From positions 1 to 16,843 of the forward strand of contig CANKNP010000074.1 in assembly GCA_947483545.1 (NCBI GenBank): DNA of 16,843 bases. The letters are read 5' to 3'. Every line of letters starts with the position of its first letter. The stretch's first letter is position 1. The notes under the pieces are model-generated. The model was not told the DNA's origin. It did not search any database and worked only from the letters and a program-made list of their open reading frames with translations. The DNA comes from Deltaproteobacteria bacterium. Its GTDB lineage: Bacteria; Myxococcota; UBA796; SXON01. Both the position numbers and the translations under genes were made by a program. Shown here in pieces: positions 7,870 to 14,702 of the stretch.

Positions 7870-7961
7870 TCCTGGCGTTGCTGACACTCGCTGGGTGCCT
7901 GGGTGGGGCGGAGGACTCTGGGCTGGCCGGGGCGGTGTGTGAGGATCGCGCCCCGCCCTGA
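7866..7961 (+). pseudogene. Lipoprotein-like 31-codon ORF, probable 5' remnant
   Basis: A GTG at 7866 overlaps the dctM stop (GTGA), and GGAGG lies 10 nt upstream. It opens a frame reading MILALLTLAGC, then LGGAEDSGLAGAVCEDRAPP and stop. LAGC is a good lipobox, so the product would begin as a lipoprotein with acylated Cys11. It stops after 31 residues, just before the non-coding repeat region, which suggests that the rest of a third operon gene was lost or replaced. It could also be an intact micro-lipoprotein; nothing in the sequence decides between these. The 4-bp stop-start overlap repeats the dctQ/dctM pattern and supports a real former gene. Confidence 0.45.
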
Positions 7962-8011
7962 GAATGACCGAGGGGCCCTTCGAGGTGTGGTCGCCGTCGC
8001 CGGCGAGGGGG

Positions 8012-8084
8012 GGGATGATCCCGAAGTGGTGGACTCCCTTTGGGATCATCATCGAACATAACTGAGGGGGTCAGTTTTGGTACA
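8012..8084 (+). repeat. 73-bp dyad repeat, copy 1
   Basis: This copy matches 8281-8353 with four mismatches in 73 positions. It has a GATGATCCCGAA arm at 8014-8025 and its near-complement at 8039-8050 (one mismatch). A second dyad centres on a GGGGG loop at 8066-8070, with arms less perfect than in copy 2. It lies 50 bp after the truncated lipoprotein ORF. It may be a miniature mobile element or a structured intergenic repeat; no transposase is linked. Confidence 0.8.
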
Positions 8085-8280
8085 TGACGGTCCGGGAGGG
8101 AGGCCAACACTTCGGGGTGCTGAACGGCGCCAGGGGCCAAGGGCCGGCGCCGGGCGTAGCGGCGGGGGCGAGCGAACCACGGAGGCGCGGAGAACACGCG
8201 GGGGAACACAGGGGATCCCACGGGCGGTTCACAGCGGAGGCGGACCGGACGGCGGTGGGGCGGAGCCCGCCCACCTCCCC

Positions 8281-8353
8281 GGGATGATCCCGAAATGGTG
8301 GACTCCCTTCGGGATCATCATCGAACAAAACTGAGGGGGTCAGTTTTGTTACA
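8281..8353 (+). repeat. 73-bp dyad repeat, copy 2, two perfect hairpins
   Basis: Dyad A pairs GATGATCCCGAA (8283-8294) perfectly with TTCGGGATCATC (8308-8319), 12-bp arms around a 13-nt loop. Dyad B pairs AACAAAACTGA (8324-8334) perfectly with TCAGTTTTGTT (8340-8350), 11-bp arms around GGGGG. Such paired perfect hairpins suit a MITE, REP-like element or IS end. Dyad B could also terminate readthrough from the TRAP operon, as T-rich sequence lies in its right arm. The copy ends 41 bp before the MerR -35. Confidence 0.8.
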
Positions 8354-8393
8354 CGTTCGTTTACGAAGGTTCGGGCGCTCTCGGGATTTGTAC

Positions 8394-8422
8394 TTGACAC
8401 TAATCACTGTCATGTTTACAGT
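8394..8422 (+). promoter_or_regulatory. Sigma70-like promoter and operator of the MerR gene
   Basis: TTGACA (8394-8399, perfect consensus), a 17-nt spacer and TACAGT (8417-8422) form a strong promoter. The expected transcription start, about 7 nt after the -10, falls on the ATG at 8429, so the mRNA would be leaderless. Two dyads overlap the spacer: TGACA/TGTCA (8395-8399, 8408-8412) and ACTGT/ACAGT (8406-8410, 8418-8422). MerR proteins characteristically bind between -35 and -10, so autoregulation is likely (inference). Confidence 0.75.
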
Positions 8423-8428
8423 ATCTCC

Positions 8429-8908
8429 ATGCTCCCCGACCCCACCACCCGCTGGACCTTGGAGGCCCTCGCAGACGCTGCGGGCAGCGTGCTCGCGGCC
8501 ATGCCCGCGCTGGGGCAGACCGACGGCCGCGTGAACCCTCGTCCGGACCTCCGCACCCTCCGATACTACCAGTCCGTTGGCCTACTCGACCGTTCCGACC
8601 GTGATTTTCCCCGCGCTCAGGGCTACGGCTACCGGCACCTGCTCCAGGTGGTCGCCACCAAGGCGCTCCAGGCCACCGGGCTCCCCCTCGCTCAGGTCCA
8701 ACTGGGTCTCGTCGGTCGCACGGTCGAGGAGCTTGAAGCCGCCATCCGACCCGCCCTGGGTCAGCCTTCCGCCCCGGCGCCGACGCGGCCCCGATGGGCA
8801 ACTATCCAGCTCGCTCCCGGCTTGCTGGTCACCATCGATCCCAGCCTCTACGACATCGACCTCACCCTTCGTCACCTCCTCACCCACCTCCCCGGAGCCA
8901 AGCCATGA
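8429..8908 (+). CDS. MerR-family transcriptional regulator
   Basis: This 159-residue protein has a winged helix-turn-helix of the MerR type: RTLRYYQSVGLL at residues 42-53 and GYGYRHLLQVVATKALQATGLPL from 65. The helices from about residue 75 to 107 would form the dimerising segment. The N-terminus (TLEALADAAGSVLAA) is longer and more diverged than classical MerR. A C-terminal segment of ~40 residues (RWATIQLAPGLLVTIDPSLYDID) may be the sensor. No Cys is present, so it is not a classical thiol or heavy-metal sensor. The start is fixed by the promoter, which places the transcript start at or near this ATG. The stop overlaps the next start (ATGA), so this regulator and the VIT-VWA protein are co-expressed, and it probably controls this operon. 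Confidence 0.88.
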   Translation: MLPDPTTRWTLEALADAAGSVLAAMPALGQTDGRVNPRPDLRTLRYYQSVGLLDRSDRDFPRAQGYGYRHLLQVVATKALQATGLPLAQVQLGLVGRTVEELEAAIRPALGQPSAPAPTRPRWATIQLAPGLLVTIDPSLYDIDLTLRHLLTHLPGAKP

Positions 8909-11472
8909 CCCTCTGCGCCCTCAACCTGAACCTGCATGTCCACCTCCCGACGAACGATTGCGGCCTCGGTGGCCTGCTTGCGCTCGTTCAAGGCCGCGAG
9001 TCGCCAATGCCGCTGGTCGGTGTGCGCGTCCGCACACGCATCACGGGGATCCTCGCGCACACGACCGTCGAGCAGCGGTTCCGCAACACGCTGTCGGCCC
9101 CGATGGAGGCGGTCCACATGTTCCCGGTGCCCTCGGAAGGCGCGATCGTGGCGTGTGAGCTGCACTGTGGCGATCTTGTCGTCCGCGCTTCTTGCAAGGA
9201 GCGGGAGGAGGCCGAGGCGACGTTTCAGAAGGCCCGGACCAGCGGCCACCGCGCGGCGCTGTTGACCTCCGAGCGCGCCGACATCCACACGCTGCGCGTC
9301 ACGAACCTGCCCCCGGGCGAAGAGGTGCGCGTCCGCATCGAGATCGTGGAGCGGCTGCATTGTGAGGATGGACGCGTGCTTTGGCGGTTTCCGACCGTCA
9401 TCGCGCCCCGTTACCTGCCCGGAAACGCCGTGAGCCGCGACGACTCCGGCCCGGGCGTGCGCCATGACACCGACCTCGTCCCCGACGCCTCCCGCATCTC
9501 TCCCCCGCTCAGCCTCGCCGGCGGGGCTCAGCTCGACCTGGAGGTTGCGCTGGACGGCCAGCCCGGCCGCGTCGAGAGCTCCCTGCACGCGCTGTCCGTC
9601 GGCTTCGAGAACGGCATCCGCATCGCCCCGTCCGGCGACGCCCGCTGCGACCGCGACTTCATCCTCGCGGTGACCTGGGCCGATCCCCAGAGCCGCGCTG
9701 CGAGCTGCACCACCTGGGCCGGCACCGATGGCGCCTACACCCTCGTTCACGTCGAGCCCCCCGCCATCGGCGCGAAGGTGATGCCGCGCGACGCGATGTT
9801 CGTCGTGGACATCTCGGGCTCGATGCAGGGCTCCAAGATGACCGCCGCCAAGCGGGCGCTCACCGCCGCGCTCCACGGGCTCTGCACCGGCGACCGCTTC
9901 GCGCTGCTCGCCTTCGACGACCGCCTGGAGCACTTCACGCCCGACTTTGTGGCGTATGACGCGGCGAGCTTGGACAAGGCGGACCGTTGGATCGGCAAGC
10001 TCCAGCCCCGCGGCGGCACCGAGATGTTGCCCGCGATCCAGCACGCGCTGCGCGGCCAGACCCCGGAAGGGCGGCTTCGGACGGTGTTGTTCATCACCGA
10101 CGGACAGGCCGAGAACGAGCAGGAGTTGGTGGCTGCGGTCGCAAATCGCCGCGGGGAGGCAAGGTTTTTCACGCTGGGCATCGACACGGCGGTCAACGAG
10201 GCGCTGCTCAAGCGGCTCGCCCGGGTCGGGGGCGGGACGGGCACGTTCGCCACGCCGTCGGATGACATCGAGGCGGTGGTCGCGCGCTTGGAGGCGCGGA
10301 TGGGGAGCCCGGTGGCGCTCGACGTGCGGGTGTCCGGCGAGGGCGTGGAGGCCGCGAACAGCGCGGCGGTGGCGGTGTTCTCGGGGGTCGCGGTCGGGCT
10401 GCTGGTCAAGGGCGCGCCGGCCCAGTTGGCGTTGAGCATGCGGACGGCGGCGGGGAACGAGCTGGTGATGCTGGAGAACCGCCCGATGAAAGGGGCCAGT
10501 CCGCTGGCAGCCCTGTGGGGTCGGGAGCGTGTGGCGATGTTGGAGGACCGCCTGGTGCTGAAGCCCTTCGAGGAGGAGGCGCTCCGGCCGGAGATCGTGC
10601 GCGTGGCGCTGGCGGCGAACATCGCCTCGCGGTTCACGGCGTTCGTGGCGGTCGAGGAGAGCCGGGTGGTGCCGGGCCAGACGATCACCGTGGTGCAGCC
10701 GCACGCGTTGCCGGCAGCGTGGGAGGACACGGGCTCGCACGCGCCGATGTCGTCGGCGCCGAGGGGGGGTGGGTATGGGAGCCTGCCCCCGGGAGCTGTC
10801 ATGGGCGGCTCCATTCCTGTCCCCAGCGCCTCGATCATGCCCGCAGCGCCTGCGGCCCGGTCGGTCACGCTCGGCCTCGACGATGACGCTGGCGACGATG
10901 CCCCGGCGATGTCCGCGCCGAGCATGAAGCGCTCGTCGGTCGTGCGCTCTCGCGGCGTGTTCCAGCGGGTGATGGACGCGTTCACCGGGTCCGCGCCGCC
11001 GGAGGCTGAGGTGGCTGCTCCGGAGGAGGACACGGCGTTCTTCGCTGGTCCTCCTGCGGGTGCAGCGCCTGCGGATCGATCCGCGCCGATGCCGCCACCG
11101 CCGTCGTCTCCCGCCCGGCCCGCGCCGCAGCGGCTCGGACCGCCGTCCTCACGCTCGGAGGGCGCCCCGCAGCAGCGGCCCGACGCTTTCCTGGCGGGTA
11201 CCCAAGGTGCCGACGGCAGCTTCGGCGGGGATGTCCTGCGCACCGCGGCGGCGCTGCTGGCGCTGATCCTGCTCGGCAACACCCGGTCGGCCGGCTTGCG
11301 GAAGCGGAACGTGCAGAAGGCCGCCGCCTGGCTCGCGACCCAATCCCATCCGGAGGCGGTCGCGGCGCTCGCCGCTTTGGAAGCCGCGGAGCGAGGAGTG
11401 ATGCCCGTCGGGCCGTGGCCGGCGTTGGTGGCGGCAGGGGTGGAGGGGCGGGAGTTGGCGGGGTTGGGGTAG
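8905..11472 (+). CDS. VIT and von Willebrand factor A domain protein
   Basis: This 855-residue protein starts at the ATG at 8905, overlapping the MerR stop and preceded by GGAG 7 nt upstream. Residues ~36-150 form a VIT domain (vault/inter-alpha-trypsin type: VEQRFRNTL, MEAVHMFPVP, KEREEAEATFQKA). Residues ~298-455 form a VWA domain with an intact metal-ion-dependent adhesion site: D302-I-S304-G-S306, T372 in RGGT and D399 in ITDG. Then come a beta-rich segment (~460-600) and a long Pro/Ala/Ser-rich linker (~610-760). A C-terminal helical part follows (GADGSFGGDVLRTAAALLALILLGN, then KAAAWLATQ), reminiscent of alpha/alpha-toroid QxxDGS repeats. No signal peptide is seen, so a cytoplasmic or assembly-scaffold role is possible. 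VWA proteins usually mediate metal-dependent protein contacts; the partner is unknown. Confidence 0.9.
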   Translation: MTLCALNLNLHVHLPTNDCGLGGLLALVQGRESPMPLVGVRVRTRITGILAHTTVEQRFRNTLSAPMEAVHMFPVPSEGAIVACELHCGDLVVRASCKEREEAEATFQKARTSGHRAALLTSERADIHTLRVTNLPPGEEVRVRIEIVERLHCEDGRVLWRFPTVIAPRYLPGNAVSRDDSGPGVRHDTDLVPDASRISPPLSLAGGAQLDLEVALDGQPGRVESSLHALSVGFENGIRIAPSGDARCDRDFILAVTWADPQSRAASCTTWAGTDGAYTLVHVEPPAIGAKVMPRDAMFVVDISGSMQGSKMTAAKRALTAALHGLCTGDRFALLAFDDRLEHFTPDFVAYDAASLDKADRWIGKLQPRGGTEMLPAIQHALRGQTPEGRLRTVLFITDGQAENEQELVAAVANRRGEARFFTLGIDTAVNEALLKRLARVGGGTGTFATPSDDIEAVVARLEARMGSPVALDVRVSGEGVEAANSAAVAVFSGVAVGLLVKGAPAQLALSMRTAAGNELVMLENRPMKGASPLAALWGRERVAMLEDRLVLKPFEEEALRPEIVRVALAANIASRFTAFVAVEESRVVPGQTITVVQPHALPAAWEDTGSHAPMSSAPRGGGYGSLPPGAVMGGSIPVPSASIMPAAPAARSVTLGLDDDAGDDAPAMSAPSMKRSSVVRSRGVFQRVMDAFTGSAPPEAEVAAPEEDTAFFAGPPAGAAPADRSAPMPPPPSSPARPAPQRLGPPSSRSEGAPQQRPDAFLAGTQGADGSFGGDVLRTAAALLALILLGNTRSAGLRKRNVQKAAAWLATQSHPEAVAALAALEAAERGVMPVGPWPALVAAGVEGRELAGLG

Positions 11473-11708
11473 CGCTCGTACGGGTTTCCCCGCCGCCAGC
11501 CGACATGCGCTTGAGAGCGAGCGCGTGGCCGGCTTCGGCGGGGGTACCTGCTGGCGGCGCGGCCGTTCCCTCGATCAACGCCTTGGCGCCGCCCGGAACC
11601 AACGCCCGGGCGGGCCCGATGAACGCCGAGGGCAGAGATCCCCCCCATCCTCCGCCTCCACGTTCATGAGGGCTACGGCCGTGACCGGGAGTACGCCTCC
11701 ACGATCCG

Positions 11709-11717
11709 TGCTAGAAT
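11709..11717 (+). promoter_or_regulatory. Extended -10-like element without a clear gene
   Basis: TGCTAGAAT fits TGnTAnnnT and resembles the TGCTATGAT element ahead of the SGNH gene. A GTG follows at the spacing expected for a leaderless mRNA, but its frame ends after 27 codons. It is either a relic promoter of a decayed gene, a small-RNA promoter or chance. Confidence 0.3.
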
Positions 11718-11866
11718 GCCGTCGTGGGCGCACAGCGCGACGCCCGCCAGCGCCGGGAGGACGGCCAGAGCGGCTCGGGGAGGCGGAGGGGCATGGTCGG
11801 CTGGTAACCTGACGGATGTGGGCGGCTCCGGACCACCCGGGGCCGTCCGTCCGGGCCGGATGAGGC

Positions 11867-11881
11867 CGCTGAAAATCAGCG
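11867..11881. repeat. Short perfect hairpin
   Basis: CGCTGA (11867-11872) and TCAGCG (11876-11881) pair around AAA. It lies 99 bp downstream of the SGNH gene end on the minus strand. No U-tract follows on either strand, so terminator function is doubtful. Confidence 0.4.
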
Positions 11882-11979
11882 CGGCGGGCGGGGTTTTGCG
11901 CCTGTCTTCGCCGACGCATAGGGATCAGCGGCGTTCCACGGCCCGAGTGAGCGGCGCGGCCCAGGGTTCCAAGCCGCCC

Positions 11980-13473
11980 TCACTCCCCCCACGCCGCCTT
12001 GAGCTCCGCAGCCACGAACTTGCCAAGGAGATCCTGCCCTGCCGGCGAAGGATGCACATCGTCCAGCATCACCAACGCGCGGGGTTGGGCGCGCAACATC
12101 ACGCCTGGGTCCGCGAACCGTACCCCCCCCACAGACTTCAGCATCTCCGCGTAGGCAGCCAGCGTGTCCTCGCGCCCCAGCACGTATTCGGGCATCGCCA
12201 CGGTCACGCCGCAGCGCGCCGCGATCGCGGTGATGTGCTCCTTGGCGTCCACCAACGTGACCGGCTCCAGCCACACCCCTGGCACGGCGGGCGCGCCGCG
12301 CTCCAGCTCGGCGATCGTGAGCCCTGGCAGGGCCTTGGTCGTGTCGTTCTGTCCCAAGTAGAGCACGCAGGCCGCGGGCCGCACGTCCAGGCCTTCGAGG
12401 ATCCGCCGCATGTGCCAACTGGTGGCGCCGCCCTCGGCGAGCGAGATCACCGTCGGCCCTGCCAGCTCCTCGCGCAGCACGTCGGGCCAGAACTTTCCCT
12501 GGGTCCCCCCCCCCGACGATGACGACCCCAGCGCGACGATCAGCGGTGCGCTCGCTGCCGCGATCGGCCCCCGGCTGCGCGCGACGACGGTGTCCACCTT
12601 TCGCTGAACGAACGCGATGTCCACCGCCGCGGCGAAGTTGGAGACCGCACCGGCGGCACCCGTGCTCTGGGCCCGCTCGCGGACCACGGAGAGCCCGGCC
12701 AGCGCGATCCCGGCCAGCGCCAGAGCGGCGCCGAACCATCTCCGCCAGGCGCCGTGCTCGATGGCCGCGGACGCGCCTGCCGTCGCCAGGATCAGCCAGG
12801 CGCCGGCCTCTGCGGGGAGCCCCACGCGCGGGGCGAGGAGCGCCAGGGGCATGGCCAGCAGCGGGTAGAGGCCCTCAAATCGCAGGAGGTTGGACAGCGC
12901 CGCGACCACGATCGCCACGATGATCGCGGCCTTGCCGTCGTAGGCCGACGCCTGCCACACGACAGGCACGCCATCCCGGCGAATCTCGTGGAGCCGGACG
13001 CCGCCGCCCGTGCGAACCCACAGCGGCGCAGGCGCACAAGCCCCTTCTGGGCTCGCGCGGCCGACGATCCTCTGGTTCTCGCTGGCCTGCACCATGCGGT
13101 CGCACGTCACCCCGAGGGTCCCGCCCTTGGGGATCCAGGCGAACCGCGGATCGTCGCCGAAGGGGGTGCCGTCGGAGCGATAGAGCCCGGCCACCGGCCC
13201 GAAGTGTGCGAACACGTGGGAGCCGTCCACCGGGCCCCGCCCCAGGTCTACATCCCCGCCGGCGTAGGTCCCGGTGATGGTGAGCGCCGTTCCGGTACCC
13301 ACGCCGATGACCGCGCCAGGGCCGAGGACAGCGACGCCCTCGCCCTCCACGCGCACGTCGCCGGCGAGCACCTCCACGCCCGAGAGCTCCCCCGCGAACA
13401 GGAGTCCAGCCGTTACGGCGGTGGTGGCGCACCCCAAGGCGCCGACAAGTAACGAGATGGGGCGGACGCTCAT
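11980..13473 (-). CDS. Membrane-anchored SGNH/GDSL-hydrolase-like protein
   Basis: This 497-residue protein starts at the ATG at 13473, chosen over a longer upstream frame because an extended -10 (TGCTATGAT) ends 9 nt before it. An N-terminal hydrophobic helix (residues ~7-28) precedes an extracytoplasmic beta-rich segment (~30-178). About four membrane helices follow (~181-265). The C-terminal domain (~308-495) carries SGNH blocks: Ser block ALGSSSSGG (S317-S320), Gly block LAEGGATSW, Asn block LYLGQND (N376) and Asp-His block DDVHPSPAG (D471, H474). SGNH enzymes are esterases or acyltransferases/deacetylases acting on lipids, glycans or cell-envelope polymers. The Ser block lacks the classical GDS, so the nucleophile position is uncertain. 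Substrate unknown; an envelope-modifying role is inference. Confidence 0.8.
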   Translation of the reverse strand: MSVRPISLLVGALGCATTAVTAGLLFAGELSGVEVLAGDVRVEGEGVAVLGPGAVIGVGTGTALTITGTYAGGDVDLGRGPVDGSHVFAHFGPVAGLYRSDGTPFGDDPRFAWIPKGGTLGVTCDRMVQASENQRIVGRASPEGACAPAPLWVRTGGGVRLHEIRRDGVPVVWQASAYDGKAAIIVAIVVAALSNLLRFEGLYPLLAMPLALLAPRVGLPAEAGAWLILATAGASAAIEHGAWRRWFGAALALAGIALAGLSVVRERAQSTGAAGAVSNFAAAVDIAFVQRKVDTVVARSRGPIAAASAPLIVALGSSSSGGGTQGKFWPDVLREELAGPTVISLAEGGATSWHMRRILEGLDVRPAACVLYLGQNDTTKALPGLTIAELERGAPAVPGVWLEPVTLVDAKEHITAIAARCGVTVAMPEYVLGREDTLAAYAEMLKSVGGVRFADPGVMLRAQPRALVMLDDVHPSPAGQDLLGKFVAAELKAAWGE

Positions 13474-13482
13474 GGGCGGCGG

Positions 13483-13491
13483 ATCATAGCA
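13483..13491 (-). promoter_or_regulatory. Extended -10 promoter of the SGNH gene
   Basis: On the minus strand TGCTATGAT (13491 down to 13483) matches the extended -10 consensus TGnTATAAT at all but one position. The expected transcription start is about 3 nt before the ATG at 13473, so the mRNA would be nearly leaderless. No clear -35 lies at the usual distance. Confidence 0.55.
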
Positions 13492-13607
13492 CCGGGGGTG
13501 GGGGCCAACGAGCGCCGTCGCGGGAAGGAGGCCGCTCGGGCGGCTCGGCCGTCCCCGGTGCCTCTCGGGCAGGCCGCAAAACGCCGCTTCACACCGGGCC
13601 TGACTCC

Positions 13608-13661
13608 CGGGGATCCCGCCGCAGGATCCCCGAGAACGGTTCAAATCGCAACCGTTCTCGG
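13608..13661. repeat. Nested perfect inverted repeats
   Basis: CGGGGATCC (13608-13616) pairs perfectly with GGATCCCCG (13624-13632) around a 7-nt loop. Overlapping it, CCGAGAACGGTT (13630-13641) pairs perfectly with AACCGTTCTCGG (13650-13661) around 8 nt. The two hairpins share bases, so they are mutually exclusive. They lie downstream of the protease stop on the minus strand, where they could act as a terminator or mRNA 3' end structure, or belong to a REP-like element. Confidence 0.7.
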
Positions 13662-13684
13662 TGGACGTGGCGTGGCGTTCCCCC

Positions 13685-13696
13685 CCGAGAACGGTT
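13685..13696 (+). repeat. Third copy of the CCGAGAACGGTT element
   Basis: This is a further exact copy of the 12-mer arm at 13630-13641, in direct orientation and 55 bp away. Three copies (two direct, one inverted) within 70 bp are unlikely by chance and suggest a protein-binding or repeat-element function. Confidence 0.65.
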
Positions 13697-13746
13697 GCAG
13701 CCGGGTCTGTCCGCACGGCCTCCGTTCCTCCCCGTGAGCTCGGCGT

Positions 13747-14682
13747 TCATCCCACCGGGCGGCGCCGCCGCGTCAACATCCCCGCGAGCAACCCGACGAT
13801 CCCGGCTCGCCCCCCGCTCGTCGAGCACCCGCCTTCCTCCTCGTCCTCCGGCGTGCGGGTTGGCTCGGTGTCCTCATCGGTGTCGCTGGTGTCGTCGCCG
13901 CCCGAATCCTCGGGTTCCGGGTCTTCGGAGCCCTCGGCGTTTGTGCGCACGTCCACCTCGGATGCGATCCAATCCACGTACAAATCGACGCGGGTGTCGC
14001 CGGAGGTGCTGCCGGCGCACAAGGTCCCGTCGTCATCGCGGCCGAACGAGTGAACGGCGACGAGCGCGCCGACATCGTCGCCATCGAGGGCGAACACGGG
14101 GCCCCCGCTGTCGCCCCCGCAGGTCGCGCCCCCGCCGGGGTCATACCCAAGCAGGAATTCGTCCTCGAAGCCGACGAGCGGGATATCGACGTAGCGTTTG
14201 GTATAGCCGGCGTCATTCGCGTCATCGTCGCTGGATCCCCAACCGACGTAGCGGTAGTCCGTGCCGATGTCGGAGTCGGTCAAGGGGAGCGCGTTGAGCA
14301 CGTTGCCATCGACATCGTAGGGGCGCGGCACATGCACGAGGCCCAAGTCTGCGATGATGGTTCCGCCGTCGTCGGAGACAAAATAATCGGGATGGGTGAA
14401 CCAATCGTCGGCGGATTGTTCCGGTGCGTCTCGGGCCCAGACGGTGCCCATGTACACGTTCAATTCGGTCAGCCCTTCGTCGTACGGGTCGGTCAGACAG
14501 TGCGCGGCGGTCAGCACCCAATCCGGCGCGATGAGCGTTCCGGTACAGATGTACACCGTACGCCAATCGGACGTGGCGTGGCGGAGCATGACGGCCTGCG
14601 GGTAGTCGTCGGTCGCGGTGCCGTTGACGATGGGCGGGGGCGGGGGGTCGGCGGAGAGCGCGGTGAGGGCGAGGAGGAGCAT
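13747..14682 (-). CDS. Secreted trypsin-like (S1) serine protease with MYXO-CTERM-like tail
   Basis: This 311-residue protein starts at the ATG at 14682; no other start is possible because an in-frame TAA lies just upstream. A short hydrophobic N-terminus (MLLLALTALSA) acts as signal peptide. A Pro-rich propeptide leads to IVNG at residue 18, the classical activation site. The catalytic triad is intact: H61 in TAAHC, D112 in IADLGLV and S192 in GGDSGGP. Gly-Asp-rich loops and paired cysteines (C46/C62) fit the chymotrypsin fold. An acidic Asp/Glu/Thr linker (~245-283) leads to GGCSTSGGRAG, a hydrophobic stretch and RRRR. This is the Cys-Ser, membrane helix, Arg cluster layout of MYXO-CTERM sorting tails, implying envelope processing or surface attachment. 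It is divergent from the ScfR-like regulator, which may control it. Confidence 0.92.
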   Translation of the reverse strand: MLLLALTALSADPPPPPIVNGTATDDYPQAVMLRHATSDWRTVYICTGTLIAPDWVLTAAHCLTDPYDEGLTELNVYMGTVWARDAPEQSADDWFTHPDYFVSDDGGTIIADLGLVHVPRPYDVDGNVLNALPLTDSDIGTDYRYVGWGSSDDDANDAGYTKRYVDIPLVGFEDEFLLGYDPGGGATCGGDSGGPVFALDGDDVGALVAVHSFGRDDDGTLCAGSTSGDTRVDLYVDWIASEVDVRTNAEGSEDPEPEDSGGDDTSDTDEDTEPTRTPEDEEEGGCSTSGGRAGIVGLLAGMLTRRRRPVG

Positions 14683-14702
14683 AGGGGCGGGTAACCCGGC
14701 CC

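Larger units (their letters stand above)
7962..8428. other. Non-coding stretch between TRAP and MerR operons
   Basis: No ORF here has convincing protein character on either strand. The region holds two copies of a 73-bp dyad-bearing repeat, with 196 bp between them, then the MerR promoter. The inter-repeat segment contains a CGGCGCC / GGCGCCG inverted pair (8125-8131 and 8146-8152). It also contains a purine-rich ACCACGGAGGCGCGGAG tract near 8175. I recall similar tracts as dispersed intergenic repeats in other GC-rich bacteria, but could not check this. Confidence 0.6.
11473..11979. other. Intergenic region, no convincing gene
   Basis: This 507-bp gap lies between two convergent genes. ORFs crossing it lack protein character. 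TGCTAGAAT (11709-11717) resembles an extended -10 and is followed 6 nt later by a GTG at 11724, which opens a frame of only 27 codons. A short perfect hairpin CGCTGA-AAA-TCAGCG lies at 11867-11881 without a T-run. I see no clear terminator for either flanking gene, and no RNA gene. Confidence 0.5.

Noticed and set aside
8012..8353. CRISPR-like direct repeats
   Set aside because: Only two copies, 73 bp each, 196 bp apart, with internal dyads and no cas genes.
8071..8400. Minus-strand ORF across both 73-bp repeats (repeating KLTPSVxFDDDP)
   Set aside because: The repeated peptide is just the DNA repeat read through; there is no start signal or protein-like remainder.
8872..10740. 622-codon antisense ORF over the VIT-VWA gene
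   Set aside because: It is a mirror of a GC3-biased gene, rich in Arg/His/Gly with no domain; the plus-strand VIT and VWA motifs are unambiguous.
9747..11648. 633-codon antisense ORF
   Set aside because: Same reasoning: low-complexity Ala/Arg/Ser/Pro composition and no motif.
11716..12522. 268-codon plus-strand ORF
   Set aside because: It is antisense to the SGNH catalytic domain and its composition is a shadow.
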